Positions 48,860 through 58,093 of a stretch of DNA of 64,000 nucleotides are shown here, piece after piece; the stretch's first letter is position 1, and the number at the start of each line of letters is the position of its first letter. Source of the stretch: Rhodococcus koreensis. Its GTDB lineage: Bacteria > Actinomycetota > Actinomycetes > Mycobacteriales > Mycobacteriaceae. The notes below the pieces were generated by a model. That model did no database searches. It worked only from the letters and a program-made list of their open reading frames with translations, and was not told the origin of the DNA. Location: NCBI RefSeq assembly GCF_900105905.1, contig NZ_FNSV01000005.1, positions 4,588,001-4,652,000 of the forward strand, read 5' to 3'. The translations under genes and the position numbers were made by a program.

Positions 48860-49616
48860 GTCTTCGCCGGAGTACGCACGCGGTCAGTGACGCCCGGTTC
48901 TTCAGACCGGTGGACTCGAAGATTCGGCTCACATACTTCTTGACGGTGAATTCGGACAGCGAGAGCACTCCGGCGATCTCGTTGTTGCTCAAACCGTCGC
49001 TCACCAATTCGGCCACCTGCATCTGGCGCGGGGTCAGGCTGCTCAGTTGGTCGACGGTTCCGTCGTCCCCCGCCAGCCGTATCGACCTGCTCTGGGCGCG
49101 GAGTTGGCGAGCAAGAAACTGCACTGCCAGAGTCTCACTCGCATCCCAGCTCCGTTCCCGATCGAACATGCCCACCAGAGCTTCGCCGTCGGCGAGCCGG
49201 AGGTGCAGCGCCGACGCCGTTCCCATCCCGTGTGGGTGCAGGTAGTCCTCGACGTAGGAGCGTTGCGGCGCGGGCAGCGCATGCAGGTGGTCCAGGGAAA
49301 TGAACCCGGTATCGGTCAGCGAGCGGCGCGCCTCGGGGAGCGCGAAGATGTCCTTGTCGCGCCAGCGGGCGTGATACTCGTGCAGCAGCGGGGAGGCGGC
49401 ACCCGTCAGCAGCGGAGCGGGGTCGGCGAAGATGTCGGCAAATGTCGGTCCGAAGAAGAACGTGACGTCGCGGACCCGGAACACCGTCGCAATGGATTCC
49501 ACGACGGTCCGCTTGTAGTCGGCGGGGTCGTCGACGTCGCAGCACGATTCGAGGACCTCGAGGATGCCGTGCATCTGCGAGCGGGACAGCACGTCCCTCC
49601 AGGATCCGGTACCCAT
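48849..49616 (-). CDS. LuxR family transcriptional regulator with GAF-like N-terminus
   Basis: 255 residues. The C-terminal LuxR helix-turn-helix (about 190-250) reads LTPRQMQVAELVSDGLSNNE, followed by FTVKKYVSRIFESTGLKNRASL. The N-terminal 150 residues form an autoinducer/GAF-like sensory region (VRDVTFFFGPTFADIFADP). It lacks a receiver Asp set. GGAGG precedes ATG 49616. It is convergent with the flavin-oxygenase operon and is a candidate regulator of it. Confidence 0.85.
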   Translation of the reverse strand: MGTGSWRDVLSRSQMHGILEVLESCCDVDDPADYKRTVVESIATVFRVRDVTFFFGPTFADIFADPAPLLTGAASPLLHEYHARWRDKDIFALPEARRSLTDTGFISLDHLHALPAPQRSYVEDYLHPHGMGTASALHLRLADGEALVGMFDRERSWDASETLAVQFLARQLRAQSRSIRLAGDDGTVDQLSSLTPRQMQVAELVSDGLSNNEIAGVLSLSEFTVKKYVSRIFESTGLKNRASLTACVLRRRPTV

Positions 49617-49635
49617 GTTCGCCTCCGATCCCCAG

Positions 49636-49675
49636 GTGAGTGGCAAAGCGTGCCCGACCACACTTTGCCACTCAC
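49636..49675. terminator. Palindrome with GTGAGTGGCAAAG arms (family C, copy 2)
   Basis: Arms GTGAGTGGCAAAG (49636-49648) and CTTTGCCACTCAC (49663-49675) pair perfectly over 13 bases with a 14-base interval, as in copy 1. It lies between the leftward MFS gene (stop at 49682) and the leftward LuxR gene start, so it would end the MFS operon transcript. Confidence 0.8.
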
Positions 49676-49681
49676 GTCACC

Positions 49682-51031
49682 TCAGGCTGCGACGGTGGAC
49701 CGGCGGGCAGCCGACTGCTGGACGTCCGGCGACGAGTACTTCCGCACGATCGCGACGAGGCACAGCAGCCCGACGATTCCGGCGCCGGCGAGGAAGGCCC
49801 CGACCCGCCACGCGTTGGAGGCGTCGCCGTTGATGAGCAGCACCATGACCATCGGGGAGAAGCCACCGATGATGGCGGAGATCTGATAGCCGAGGGACGC
49901 TCCGGAGAATCGGATCTCGGGCGGGAACAGTTCCGCGAACAGCGTTCCCTGCGTTCCGGTCTGGAACGACATGACGATCACGGCGCCGAAGACGGCCAGC
50001 GCGAACGGCCACAGTTCGCCCTGGCTCGAGTGTCCGATCATCAGCCACATCGGAATTCCCCACAGCAGCATCCCGGCGGTGCCGATGCCGAAGATCAGCT
50101 TCCGGCCGTAGAGGTCGGAGAGGTATCCGGCCAACGGGACCAGCGGAATCATCAGGACGCAGGCGGCGAGGATGAACCCGAGGACGGTGGATCGTTCGAT
50201 CCCGAGGTACGTGGTGGCGAACTGCACGGAGCCGGTGATCATCGTGTAGAAGAAGATGACGCCGATGGCGTTCGCTCCGGCGGCGGTGAGGACGGTGCCG
50301 GGGTTCTTGCGCAGCACCTGCAGGATCGGAGACTTTCGTGCCGCCGGCGCCTCGGCCAGCTTCTTCGACAGCTCCTGGAACTCGGGTGTCTCCTCCAGGT
50401 AGCGGTGGATGAGGAACGCGACCGGGAGCATCACGAGGCTGATCCAGAACGGGATGCGCCACGCCCAGGCGAGGAACGACTCGGAGTCGAATGCCGCTGT
50501 GATGACGAGGAAGACGACGTTTCCGAGGACGACGCCGATGGGCACGCCGAGTTGCGCGAAGCTGCCGTAGAACCCGCGACGTCCCGCGGGGGCGTTTTCG
50601 GTGGCGAGGAGGACGGCGCCGCCCCATTGCGCCCCGACAGCGAGGCCCTGGCAGATCCGCAGGGTCACGAGAATCGTGGGCGCGAGCCAGACGAGCTGGG
50701 TGTTCGGCACGAGACCGATCAGTGAGGTGGCGACGGCCATCATCACGATGGCGGCGACGAGAACGGGTTTGCGGCCGACCTTGTCGCCGAAGTGGCCGGC
50801 GAGCACACCGCCGATGGGCCGGGCGATGAACCCGACCGCCACGGTGGCGAATGAATTGAGTGCGGCGACGACCTGACTGTCGGTCGCGAAGAAAGTGGTG
50901 TTGAAGACGAGTGCGGCCGCGGTGGCGTAGATGAAGAAGTCGTACCACTCGAGCGACGTCGAGATGGCGGCGGCGAAGGACGCGCGGGCCGCGCGCGGCT
51001 TCGGCGGGACCGCATGCGAGGCGGTGGGCAT
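49682..51031 (-). CDS. MFS transporter, metabolite:H+ symporter (MHS) type
   Basis: A 449-residue, 12-helix transporter of the MHS/ShiA-ProP-like subfamily. Visible are SLEWYDFFIYATAAALVFN in helix 1, the RPIGGVLAGHFGDKVGRKP loop between helices 2 and 3, and GLAVGAQWGGAVLLATENAP. It probably imports an organic acid. GGAGA 5 nt before ATG 51031 gives the start. It is the last gene of the leftward kinase/dehydrogenase/ligase operon, so its substrate is likely the acid activated by that operon. Confidence 0.88.
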   Translation of the reverse strand: MPTASHAVPPKPRAARASFAAAISTSLEWYDFFIYATAAALVFNTTFFATDSQVVAALNSFATVAVGFIARPIGGVLAGHFGDKVGRKPVLVAAIVMMAVATSLIGLVPNTQLVWLAPTILVTLRICQGLAVGAQWGGAVLLATENAPAGRRGFYGSFAQLGVPIGVVLGNVVFLVITAAFDSESFLAWAWRIPFWISLVMLPVAFLIHRYLEETPEFQELSKKLAEAPAARKSPILQVLRKNPGTVLTAAGANAIGVIFFYTMITGSVQFATTYLGIERSTVLGFILAACVLMIPLVPLAGYLSDLYGRKLIFGIGTAGMLLWGIPMWLMIGHSSQGELWPFALAVFGAVIVMSFQTGTQGTLFAELFPPEIRFSGASLGYQISAIIGGFSPMVMVLLINGDASNAWRVGAFLAGAGIVGLLCLVAIVRKYSSPDVQQSAARRSTVAA

Positions 51032-51044
51032 GGGGGTCTCCTGC

Positions 51045-52619
51045 TCAGTCTTGGGCAATGGAACCGAAAGTGTCTCGGAGGACGCGTTTGAGGATCTTGC
51101 CGCTCGGGTTCTTCGGTAGGGAGTCGGCGACGATCACGTATTTGGGCACCTTGTAGCCGGCGAGCCGGGTGCGGCAGTGCTCGACGACGTCTTTCTCGTC
51201 GAGTTCGACGCCGGCGGACGGAACCACGACGGCGGCGACCGCCTCGATCCACCGGGGGTGCGGCACCGCGAACACGGCGGCCTCACCGACACCGTCGAGT
51301 TCGTAGAGCGTTTCCTCGACCTCGCGGGTGGCGACGTTCTCGCCGCCGGTCTTGATCATGTCCTTCTTGCGGTCGACCACCCACAGGTACCCGTCCTCGT
51401 CGAGGTAGCCGAGGTCGCCGGAGTGAAACCAGCTGCCCGCGAACGCTTCCGCGGTCTTCTCAGGTTGCCCCAGATAGCCGACGGTGGCGTGCGGGCTGCG
51501 GTGCACGATCTCGCCGACCTCGCCCGCGGGGAGCGGCAGGTTGCGGTCGTCCACGATCCGCGTCTCCACGTTGAGAGCGGGCTTCCCCGCCGAACCGCCG
51601 CGTGTCTCTTGATCTTCCGGCCCGAGAGCCGTCGCGAGCGACGCCATCTCCGTCTGCCCGTAGAAGTTCCACAACCGGATGCCCGGCAATCGGCGGTTCA
51701 TCTCCCGCAGGATCTCCAGCGGCAGCGGCGACGCCCCGTAGTAGCCCTTGCGCAGCGACCGCAGGTCGGTGTGCTCGAAGTCGGGCGACTGCAGCAGCGA
51801 GATCCACACCGTCGGCGGGCAGAACAGGTTGGTCACCCGCTCGGTCTCGATGGTGCGCAGCAGCACCCGGGGGTCGGGTCCGTCGACGATGATGCTCGTC
51901 GCGCCGAGATAGATGTCGGTGCTGAGGAAGTTGTCGAGCTGGGCACAGTGGTACAGCGGCAGTGCGTGCACCTCCACGTCGTCGCTGCTCATGCCGCCGG
52001 TGACGATGCAACTGATGTACTGCCACATCAGGGACCGGCTGGTGAGCATCGCGCCTTTCGGCCGTGATTCGGTGCCCGACGTGTACATGATGCGGACGAC
52101 GTCGTCGTCCGCCACGAACACCTCGGGTGGCGAGGCGAATTCGCCGTCCGTCCAACCGGCCATCGAGACCCACCCGTCCGGAACCCCCGACCCGGCCAGC
52201 GGGATCGCCGCCCGCACCCGGACGCTTCCCTTCGACTCCGTGAGCGCCGTCTCGGCGACGGGCACCAGCGCGTCCTCGACGACGAACGCGTCGGCGGCGC
52301 AGTCGTCGAGGATGTACCCGATCTCCCCGCCGGTGAGCATGAAGTTGATCGGGACGAGGACCACCCCGAGCCGGGCGGTCGCGAAGTTCAGCACCGGGTA
52401 CTGCCAGCAGTTGTGCGACAGCAACGCCAGCCGGTCGCCCCGCGTCAGCCCCTCGGCGTGCAGGGCCGCCGCGACCCGGTCGATCACGGCGTCGAATTCG
52501 GCGAACGTGAGCCGGACGTCGCGGTGCACCACGGCGAGCTTGTGCGGGAAACGCGCCGCGGAACGACGTGGAATGTCGCCGATGCTCTGCTGCCGGGCGC
52601 GCGTCCTGTCCTCGGTCAC
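51045..52619 (-). CDS. AMP-forming acyl-CoA synthetase (FadD type)
   Basis: A 524-residue ANL ligase that activates a carboxylic acid as AMP ester and then CoA thioester. The P-loop is IMYTSGTESRPKGAMLT, the A5 motif NFYGQTEMAS, the core WFHSGDLGYLDEDGYL and VDRKKDMIKTGGENV, and the catalytic Lys in NPSGKILKR. The T of TSGTT is Glu here. GTG 52619 overlaps the stop of the acyl-CoA dehydrogenase gene (GTGA). It would feed the dehydrogenase. Confidence 0.9.
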   Translation of the reverse strand: MTEDRTRARQQSIGDIPRRSAARFPHKLAVVHRDVRLTFAEFDAVIDRVAAALHAEGLTRGDRLALLSHNCWQYPVLNFATARLGVVLVPINFMLTGGEIGYILDDCAADAFVVEDALVPVAETALTESKGSVRVRAAIPLAGSGVPDGWVSMAGWTDGEFASPPEVFVADDDVVRIMYTSGTESRPKGAMLTSRSLMWQYISCIVTGGMSSDDVEVHALPLYHCAQLDNFLSTDIYLGATSIIVDGPDPRVLLRTIETERVTNLFCPPTVWISLLQSPDFEHTDLRSLRKGYYGASPLPLEILREMNRRLPGIRLWNFYGQTEMASLATALGPEDQETRGGSAGKPALNVETRIVDDRNLPLPAGEVGEIVHRSPHATVGYLGQPEKTAEAFAGSWFHSGDLGYLDEDGYLWVVDRKKDMIKTGGENVATREVEETLYELDGVGEAAVFAVPHPRWIEAVAAVVVPSAGVELDEKDVVEHCRTRLAGYKVPKYVIVADSLPKNPSGKILKRVLRDTFGSIAQD

Positions 52620-53845
52620 CCGCGGACTTCTTTCAGGACCGGGGTGGCGGCGAACTCGGCGCGGGCGAGCGAGCGGCGGTGCACCTGGTCGGGGCCGTCG
52701 GCGATCTGCAGGAACCGGGCCTGCGCGTACAGGACCGGCAGGATCGTGTCCTGCGACAGGCCGGCGCCACCGAAGATCTGCATCGCGTCGTCGACGATCC
52801 GCTTGACGGTCAGCGGGACCATCACCTTGGCGGCGGCGATGTCGTGGCGGGCCGCCTTGGTGCCCTCGACGTCCATCCGCCAGGCGGCCCGCAGCACCAG
52901 CAGCCGGGCGGCGTCGAGGTGGATCCGGGCGTCCGCGACGGTCGCCTGCACGACGCCCTCGTCCGCGAGGGGCTTGCCGAACGCGACGCGGGTGCGGGCG
53001 CGTTCGGTCATCAGCGCGATGGCCCGTTCGGCCATCCCGATCAGTCGCATGCAGTGGTGGATGCGCCCCGGACCGAGCCGGGCCTGCGCGACGGCGAAGC
53101 CCTTGCCGCGCGGACCGAGGAGGTTCGCCTTGGGGACGCGGACCTTGTCGAAGACGACCTCGCCGTGGCCGCCTTCGTGGCGGTCGGCGAAACCGAGCAC
53201 GGTGGTGGACCGGACGATGGTCAGGCCCGGCGTGTCCATCGGGACGAGAACGATGCTGTGCCGGTTGCCGATCGGGGCGCCGGGGTCGGTGACGCCCATG
53301 ACCATCGCCACCCGGCAGTCGTCGCGCAGCGCCGCGGTGGACCACCACTTGCGTCCGGTCAGCACCCAGCTGTCGCCGTCGTCGGCGATCTCGAGGCGGA
53401 CGTTGTTGGCGTCCGAGCTCGCGACGTCCGGTTCGGTCATCGAGAAGCACGAGCGGAATTCGCCGTCGAGCAGCGGGGCGAGCCATTGCTGCTTCTGCTC
53501 GTCGGTGCCGTAGAGGTGCAGCAGTTCCATGTTGCCGGTGTCCGGCGGGTTGCAGTTGACCGCCTCGGGGGCGATCAGCGGGCTCCAGCCGGTGAGTTCG
53601 GCGAGCGGCGCGTACTCGAGGTTGGTCAGGCCCGCGCCCTCGCGGGCGGGGAGGAAGAGGTTCCACAGGCCCTCGCGTTTGGCGGCGGCCTTCAGGTCGG
53701 CCACGATCGGCGGCGCACCCCAGTGGTCCGGTTTGGACGCGAGCTGTTCCTCGGCGATCGCCTCGGCGGGCAGCACCCGCTCCTGCATGAACTTCGTCAG
53801 CTTCGCCTGCAGTTCCACGACTTTCGGGCTGTACTCGAATTCCAC
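52616..53845 (-). CDS. Acyl-CoA dehydrogenase, ACAD10/11-like
   Basis: A 409-residue flavoprotein dehydrogenase. Recognised parts are CFSMTEPDVASSDANNV, TGRKWWSTAA, FGKPLADEGVVQ, and the C-terminal QIFGGAGLSQDTILP. It belongs to the FadE36/ACAD10-11-like group, which is usually found next to a phosphotransferase-like kinase, as here. Members of this group act on 4-hydroxyacyl-CoA or other long/branched substrates. GGAG 8 nt upstream supports the GTG start at 53845. Confidence 0.88.
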   Translation of the reverse strand: MEFEYSPKVVELQAKLTKFMQERVLPAEAIAEEQLASKPDHWGAPPIVADLKAAAKREGLWNLFLPAREGAGLTNLEYAPLAELTGWSPLIAPEAVNCNPPDTGNMELLHLYGTDEQKQQWLAPLLDGEFRSCFSMTEPDVASSDANNVRLEIADDGDSWVLTGRKWWSTAALRDDCRVAMVMGVTDPGAPIGNRHSIVLVPMDTPGLTIVRSTTVLGFADRHEGGHGEVVFDKVRVPKANLLGPRGKGFAVAQARLGPGRIHHCMRLIGMAERAIALMTERARTRVAFGKPLADEGVVQATVADARIHLDAARLLVLRAAWRMDVEGTKAARHDIAAAKVMVPLTVKRIVDDAMQIFGGAGLSQDTILPVLYAQARFLQIADGPDQVHRRSLARAEFAATPVLKEVRG

Positions 53846-53880
53846 TTCCGTGGCTCCAATCTGTTTCGGTGGTGCCGCGG

Positions 53881-54966
53881 TCAGCGGCGAAGCTCGGACA
53901 CGGGCGACGCCGCGGCGAGGTCGAGCGCCCGCTGCAGCAGCGGGCCGACCATGTCGCCGACGTCGTCGAAACCCCCACCGACGGTGTCGCCCTGTGCGTG
54001 CCGGGCGTTGATGCCCTCGAGGATGACGGCGATCTTGAAGTCGGCGAACACCGTGTACCAGTCGATGTCGGGGATCTCGATGCCGCGCTGTGTGGCGTAG
54101 CGGTCGAGAAGTTCGGCGCGGGTGGGGAATCCGTCGAGTCGGGCGAGGCCCTTGGTCACCGGGTTGTCGACCGCTCCGGGCTGGTCCCAGAAGCTCAGCA
54201 TGATCCCGACGTCGGCGAGGGTGTCGCCGAGGGTGGCCATTTCCCAGTCCAGGACGGCGACGATCTTCCCGGCGTCGCCGCGGGACGCGAGCACGTTGTC
54301 GAGTTTGACGTCGCCGTGGACGATGCCCGGGAAGTGTGAGGTGGGCAGCGCACGGCGCAGCTTGTCGAGCAGCACGGCCACCTCGGGGCGATCGACGGCG
54401 CGCGAGGCCTCCCATTGCCGGGACCAGCGGTCGAGTTGGCGTTCCAGGTAGCCGTCGGGGCGTCCGAACGAGCCGAGCCCGACCGCGTCCGGGTCGACGT
54501 CGTGGAGTGCGGCCAGGGTGTCGGCCAGGTCCAGTCCGAGCCGGCGGCGCTCGCCGGGGGTGAGTGCGGACGCCTGCTCGACCGTCCCGACGGGCATGCC
54601 GTCCACCAGTTCCATGAGGTAGAACGACGCGCCGAGCACGTCCGCGTCCTCGCACAGCAGCACCGCTTCGGGCACCGGGACGGCGGTTCCGGCCAGCCCC
54701 CGGATCACGGTGAACTCGCGTTTCATGTCGTGGGCGCTCGGCAGAACGTGCCCGTACGGAGGCCGCCGCAGGACCCACGTCCGGTCGGCGTCGGCGACGC
54801 GGTAGGTGGGGTTCGATCGGCCGCCGCTGATGAGCGAGACAGCGAGGTCGCCGCTCACGCCGCCGTCGAGCGCGCCGTCGAGGTAGTGGGCGAGGGCGGT
54901 GAGATCGACGCCTGCCGAATCCTCCCGGTCCTCGTGGGTGTCCGCTTCGGCGTGGGACGTCGTCAT
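53881..54966 (-). CDS. APH/ACAD10-like phosphotransferase
   Basis: A 361-residue aminoglycoside-phosphotransferase-fold kinase. Motifs: SNPTYRVADADRTWVLRRPP (ATP-binding strands), catalytic HGDVKLDNVLASRG and the metal-binding VLDWEMATLGD. In ACAD10 and ACAD11 this domain is fused to the dehydrogenase and phosphorylates 4-hydroxyacyl-CoA; here the two are separate neighbouring genes 35 bases apart. GAAAGGA precedes ATG 54966. It is the first gene of the operon and lies downstream of TetR-type palindromes. Confidence 0.88.
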   Translation of the reverse strand: MTTSHAEADTHEDREDSAGVDLTALAHYLDGALDGGVSGDLAVSLISGGRSNPTYRVADADRTWVLRRPPYGHVLPSAHDMKREFTVIRGLAGTAVPVPEAVLLCEDADVLGASFYLMELVDGMPVGTVEQASALTPGERRRLGLDLADTLAALHDVDPDAVGLGSFGRPDGYLERQLDRWSRQWEASRAVDRPEVAVLLDKLRRALPTSHFPGIVHGDVKLDNVLASRGDAGKIVAVLDWEMATLGDTLADVGIMLSFWDQPGAVDNPVTKGLARLDGFPTRAELLDRYATQRGIEIPDIDWYTVFADFKIAVILEGINARHAQGDTVGGGFDDVGDMVGPLLQRALDLAAASPVSELRR

Positions 54967-54999
54967 CCGCTGCGTCCTTTCAAGTCCTTCGATCTTCAG

Positions 55000-55015
55000 C
55001 CAAACGCTCGTTCGG
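55000..55015 (-). promoter_or_regulatory. TetR-type palindrome 1 (upstream of the kinase operon)
   Basis: CCAAACGCTCGTTCGG resembles the palindromes at 55108-55123 and 61598-61615 (common core AACG or AGCG, then ATCG/CTCG, then TTC). It is 34 bases before the kinase start. An extra half-site CCGAACGGGCG lies nearby at 55033-55043. Confidence 0.55.
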
Positions 55016-55107
55016 CCAGTGCCCATCATCAGCCGAACGGGCGTCGAAAGTCAATATCCCTATATTCTGCAATTAATAGCTGAGATTCCCGAAAATTGAA
55101 GCACTTG

Positions 55108-55123
55108 CCAAGCGATCGTTCAG
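55108..55123 (+). promoter_or_regulatory. TetR-type palindrome 2 (upstream of the MFS gene)
   Basis: CCAAGCGATCGTTCAG is set in the longer inverted repeat TGCCAA...TTGGCA (55106-55129). It lies in the divergent region, 60 bases before the MHS transporter start. It shares AGCGATCGTTC with the site upstream of the TetR gene at 61.6 kb. Confidence 0.65.
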
Positions 55124-55182
55124 TTGGCATGATCTCCCGGAAGTGATGCACGTCTCATCCGCCTCGAAAGGTCAGGACACCC

Positions 55183-56496
55183 ATGACGGACCAGTTGACC
55201 GGGACTGCTGCCACCACCGAATGGCGGGCCGAAGACCGCGTCCGAGCGCGCCGCGCCGCGATCGCAGGCGGCGTGGGCACCCTCATCGAGTACTACGACT
55301 TCAGCCTGTACGGCTACCTCGCGATCGTGATGGCGCCGCTGTTCTTCCCCAGCAGCGACCCGGCTACCGCGCTGCTGTCCGCGCTCGCCGTGTTCGGGAC
55401 CGCCTACCTCATGCGTCCGCTCGGCGGCATCGTGTTCGGGCACATCGGTGACCGGTTCGGGCGGAAGAAGGCCCTCCTCGCGACGCTCGTCTGCATGGGC
55501 CTCGGCAGCATGGCGATGGGCTTCCTGCCCACCCACGCGCAGGCGGGGATCTGGGCCACGGTGCTGCTCGTTCTCGTGCGGATGGTCCAGGGATTCTCGG
55601 CCGGCGGCGAGGTCGGCGGCTCGGCCACGTTCATCTCCGAATCGGCGCCGCGGCATCTCAAGGCCACCTACGGCGCGTTCACCCCGCTCGGCTCCACGAT
55701 GGGGTTCGCGATGGCCGCTGCGGTCGCGGGCACGGTGTCGGCGTTCACCACCGACGTGCAACTCGAGAGCTGGGGATGGCGGGTCCCGTTCCTGCTCGCG
55801 CTGCCGCTGACGCTGCTCTGCCTGTGGGCCCGCACCCGGGTCGAGGAAACCCACGGCGAGGACGCCGATTCCGGGCCGGCCCAGGCGCCCGTCGTCGCCG
55901 TCTTCCGGCGTCAGCCGCTCGCCCTCCTGCAGTCGGTCGGAATCAGTGTGGCGTGCAACGGAACCGCATACATCGGCCTCACCTACATGAGCATCCATCT
56001 GATGAAGAGCCTCGGCTACGAACGCACCCCGGTCTACTGGATCGCGACCGCCGTCATCGGCGTCGTCGCACTCGCGATGCCGCTCGGCGGCATGCTCGCC
56101 GACCGCATCGGACGGTTGCGGTTCACCGTGATCAGCTTCGCCGGATTCGCGATCGTCACCTACCCCGCCATGGCCGTCATGCACCACAGCCTGTGGATCG
56201 CCGCGATCGCCTATCTGCTGATCATGGTCAACACCATCGGAGCCCAGGTCGGCTCGTACACGCTCATGCCGCTGCTGTTCGACAAGGACGTCCGCTTCAC
56301 CGGTGTCGCGATGGGCTGGAACCTCGGTGTCGTCATCGCCGGTGGCACCGCGCCGTTCGTCGCTGTCTGGCTCGTGGAGAAGACCGGAAACATCCTCTCC
56401 CCCGCCGTCTTCGTGATCGTGGCGGCGGTGATCGGACTGATCTCGGTGGCCGGCGTGGCACGCCGGTCCAAGGTCGCGCAGGAGCAGCTCGGCTGA
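55183..56496 (+). CDS. MFS transporter, MHS type
   Basis: A 437-residue, 12-helix symporter (IEYYDFSLYGYLAIVMAPLF in helix 1, RPLGGIVFGHIGDRFGRKKA loop, QGFSAGGEVGGSATF). It is the same subfamily as the transporter at 49.7 kb. GAAAGG precedes ATG 55183. The adjacent AMP ligase gene, 48 bases downstream, suggests it brings in the acid to be activated. It is divergent from the kinase/dehydrogenase operon. Confidence 0.9.
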   Translation: MTDQLTGTAATTEWRAEDRVRARRAAIAGGVGTLIEYYDFSLYGYLAIVMAPLFFPSSDPATALLSALAVFGTAYLMRPLGGIVFGHIGDRFGRKKALLATLVCMGLGSMAMGFLPTHAQAGIWATVLLVLVRMVQGFSAGGEVGGSATFISESAPRHLKATYGAFTPLGSTMGFAMAAAVAGTVSAFTTDVQLESWGWRVPFLLALPLTLLCLWARTRVEETHGEDADSGPAQAPVVAVFRRQPLALLQSVGISVACNGTAYIGLTYMSIHLMKSLGYERTPVYWIATAVIGVVALAMPLGGMLADRIGRLRFTVISFAGFAIVTYPAMAVMHHSLWIAAIAYLLIMVNTIGAQVGSYTLMPLLFDKDVRFTGVAMGWNLGVVIAGGTAPFVAVWLVEKTGNILSPAVFVIVAAVIGLISVAGVARRSKVAQEQLG

Positions 56497-56544
56497 CGCC
56501 GAGGCGGATTCACCACTCGAGATCCACCACGAATTGGAGTAACC

Positions 56545-58089
56545 ATGTATCCCGGCGCTCATGCTGCCACCACACCCGACAAGCCGGCCGTGATCATGGC
56601 CGGCACCGGGCAGACGGTCACCTTCGCCGAACTCGAGTCCCGCTCGGTCCGCATCGCCCGCCACCTGCACGCCCTCGGCCTGCGCCGCGGGGATCACGTC
56701 GCGGTGCTGGCCACGAACACCCCCGCCATCTTCGACATCTACTGGGCCGCCATGCGTTCCGGGCTCTACCTCACCATGGTGAACTGGCATCTCACGCCAC
56801 CGGAGATCGCGTACGTCGTCGACGATTGCGGTGCCAGGGCGCTGATCGTCGACGCAGCACTCGACGTGGTCGCCGGTGAACTTCCCGCCCTCACCCCCGG
56901 TGTCGAGCACCGACTGGCGTTCGGGGGAACGATTCCCGGCTACGCCTCCCTCGACGAGGCCGCGGCCGCGGAGTCCGACGTTCCGCTGCCCGACCAGCCG
57001 CGCGGGGCGGACATGCTGTACTCCTCCGGCACCACCGGCCGCCCGAAGGGCATCAAACCGGAGTTGCCCGCACGGCAGATCCAGGACCCGGGCGACACCA
57101 TGACCGGGATGAACGCGACGGTGTGGGGAGTCACGCCCGACACTGTCTACCTGTCACCCGCCCCGCTGTACCACGCCGCGCCGCTCCGCACCTGCGCGTC
57201 GGTGCAGGCCCTCGGCGGCACCGTCGTCGTGATGGACCGCTTCGACGCCGAGAAGGCGCTCGCGTACATCGAGGAGTTCCGCGTCACCTACAGCCAGTGG
57301 GTGCCCACGATGTTCGTCCGCATGCTGAAACTGCCCGCGCCGACGCGGGAGAAGTACGACGTGTCCAGCCTGCGTGTCGCCGTGCACGCCGCCGCCCCGT
57401 GTCCGGTGGACGTGAAACGGCAGATGATCGACTGGTGGGGTCCGATCCTGTCGGAGTACTACTCGTCCACCGAACTCAACGGCATGACCCTGGTGAACTC
57501 GGAGGAATGGCTGCACAGGCCCGGAACCGTCGGCCGCGCCGCCCTCGGCGTCGCCCACATCTGCGGCGACGACGGTGCCGACCTCGCACCGGGCGAGGTC
57601 GGCACCCTGTACTTCGAGCGGGACACCCTGCCGTTCGAATATCACAACGCCCCCGAGAAGACGCGCGACGCCCAGCACCCGCAGCACCCGACGTGGACCA
57701 CCACCGGCGACGTCGGCTATCTCGACGAGGACGGGTATCTGTTCCTCACCGACCGGAAGTCGTTCATGATCATCTCCGGCGGCGTCAACATCTATCCGCA
57801 GGAGATCGAGAACACCCTCACCGAGCACCCGGCCGTCCTCGACGTCGCGGTGATCGGGATCCCGGACGAGGAGATGGGCGAATCGGTGCTGGCCGTCGTC
57901 CAGACCGTTCCGGGGGTGACCGGGGACGACGCGCTGGCCGGCGCACTCCTCGACCACGTGCGGGGACGGCTCGCCCGGTTCAAGGTCCCGCGGAACCTCG
58001 TCTTCAGCGACGACCTCCCCCGCACCCCCACGGGGAAGCTCGTCAAGGGCACGCTACGAGATCGCTACGCCGCCGGGGTGCACGCCTGA
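56545..58089 (+). CDS. AMP-forming acyl-CoA synthetase
   Basis: A 514-residue ANL ligase. The P-loop reads MLYSSGTTGRPKGIKP, followed by EYYSSTELNGMT (A5), TWTTTGDVGYLDEDGYLFL, DRKSFMIISGGVNIYPQE, and the catalytic Lys in TPTGKLVKG. It activates an unknown carboxylic acid, perhaps imported by the MFS gene before it. GGAG precedes ATG 56545. It converges with the next MFS gene, with 4 bases between the stops. Confidence 0.9.
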   Translation: MYPGAHAATTPDKPAVIMAGTGQTVTFAELESRSVRIARHLHALGLRRGDHVAVLATNTPAIFDIYWAAMRSGLYLTMVNWHLTPPEIAYVVDDCGARALIVDAALDVVAGELPALTPGVEHRLAFGGTIPGYASLDEAAAAESDVPLPDQPRGADMLYSSGTTGRPKGIKPELPARQIQDPGDTMTGMNATVWGVTPDTVYLSPAPLYHAAPLRTCASVQALGGTVVVMDRFDAEKALAYIEEFRVTYSQWVPTMFVRMLKLPAPTREKYDVSSLRVAVHAAAPCPVDVKRQMIDWWGPILSEYYSSTELNGMTLVNSEEWLHRPGTVGRAALGVAHICGDDGADLAPGEVGTLYFERDTLPFEYHNAPEKTRDAQHPQHPTWTTTGDVGYLDEDGYLFLTDRKSFMIISGGVNIYPQEIENTLTEHPAVLDVAVIGIPDEEMGESVLAVVQTVPGVTGDDALAGALLDHVRGRLARFKVPRNLVFSDDLPRTPTGKLVKGTLRDRYAAGVHA

Positions 58090-58093
58090 ACCG

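Noticed and set aside
54966..55183. KstR/KstR2-type sterol operators in the divergent region
   Set aside because: The palindromes lack the known KstR (TnnAACnnGTTnnA) and KstR2 (AnCAAGnnCTTGnT) patterns and match the local TetR-type motif better.
55120..56910. A 596-codon leftward frame over the MHS transporter gene
   Set aside because: Its composition (His/Asp/Arg-rich, repetitive) is that of a reverse-complement shadow. The rightward frame has a clear 12-helix transporter.
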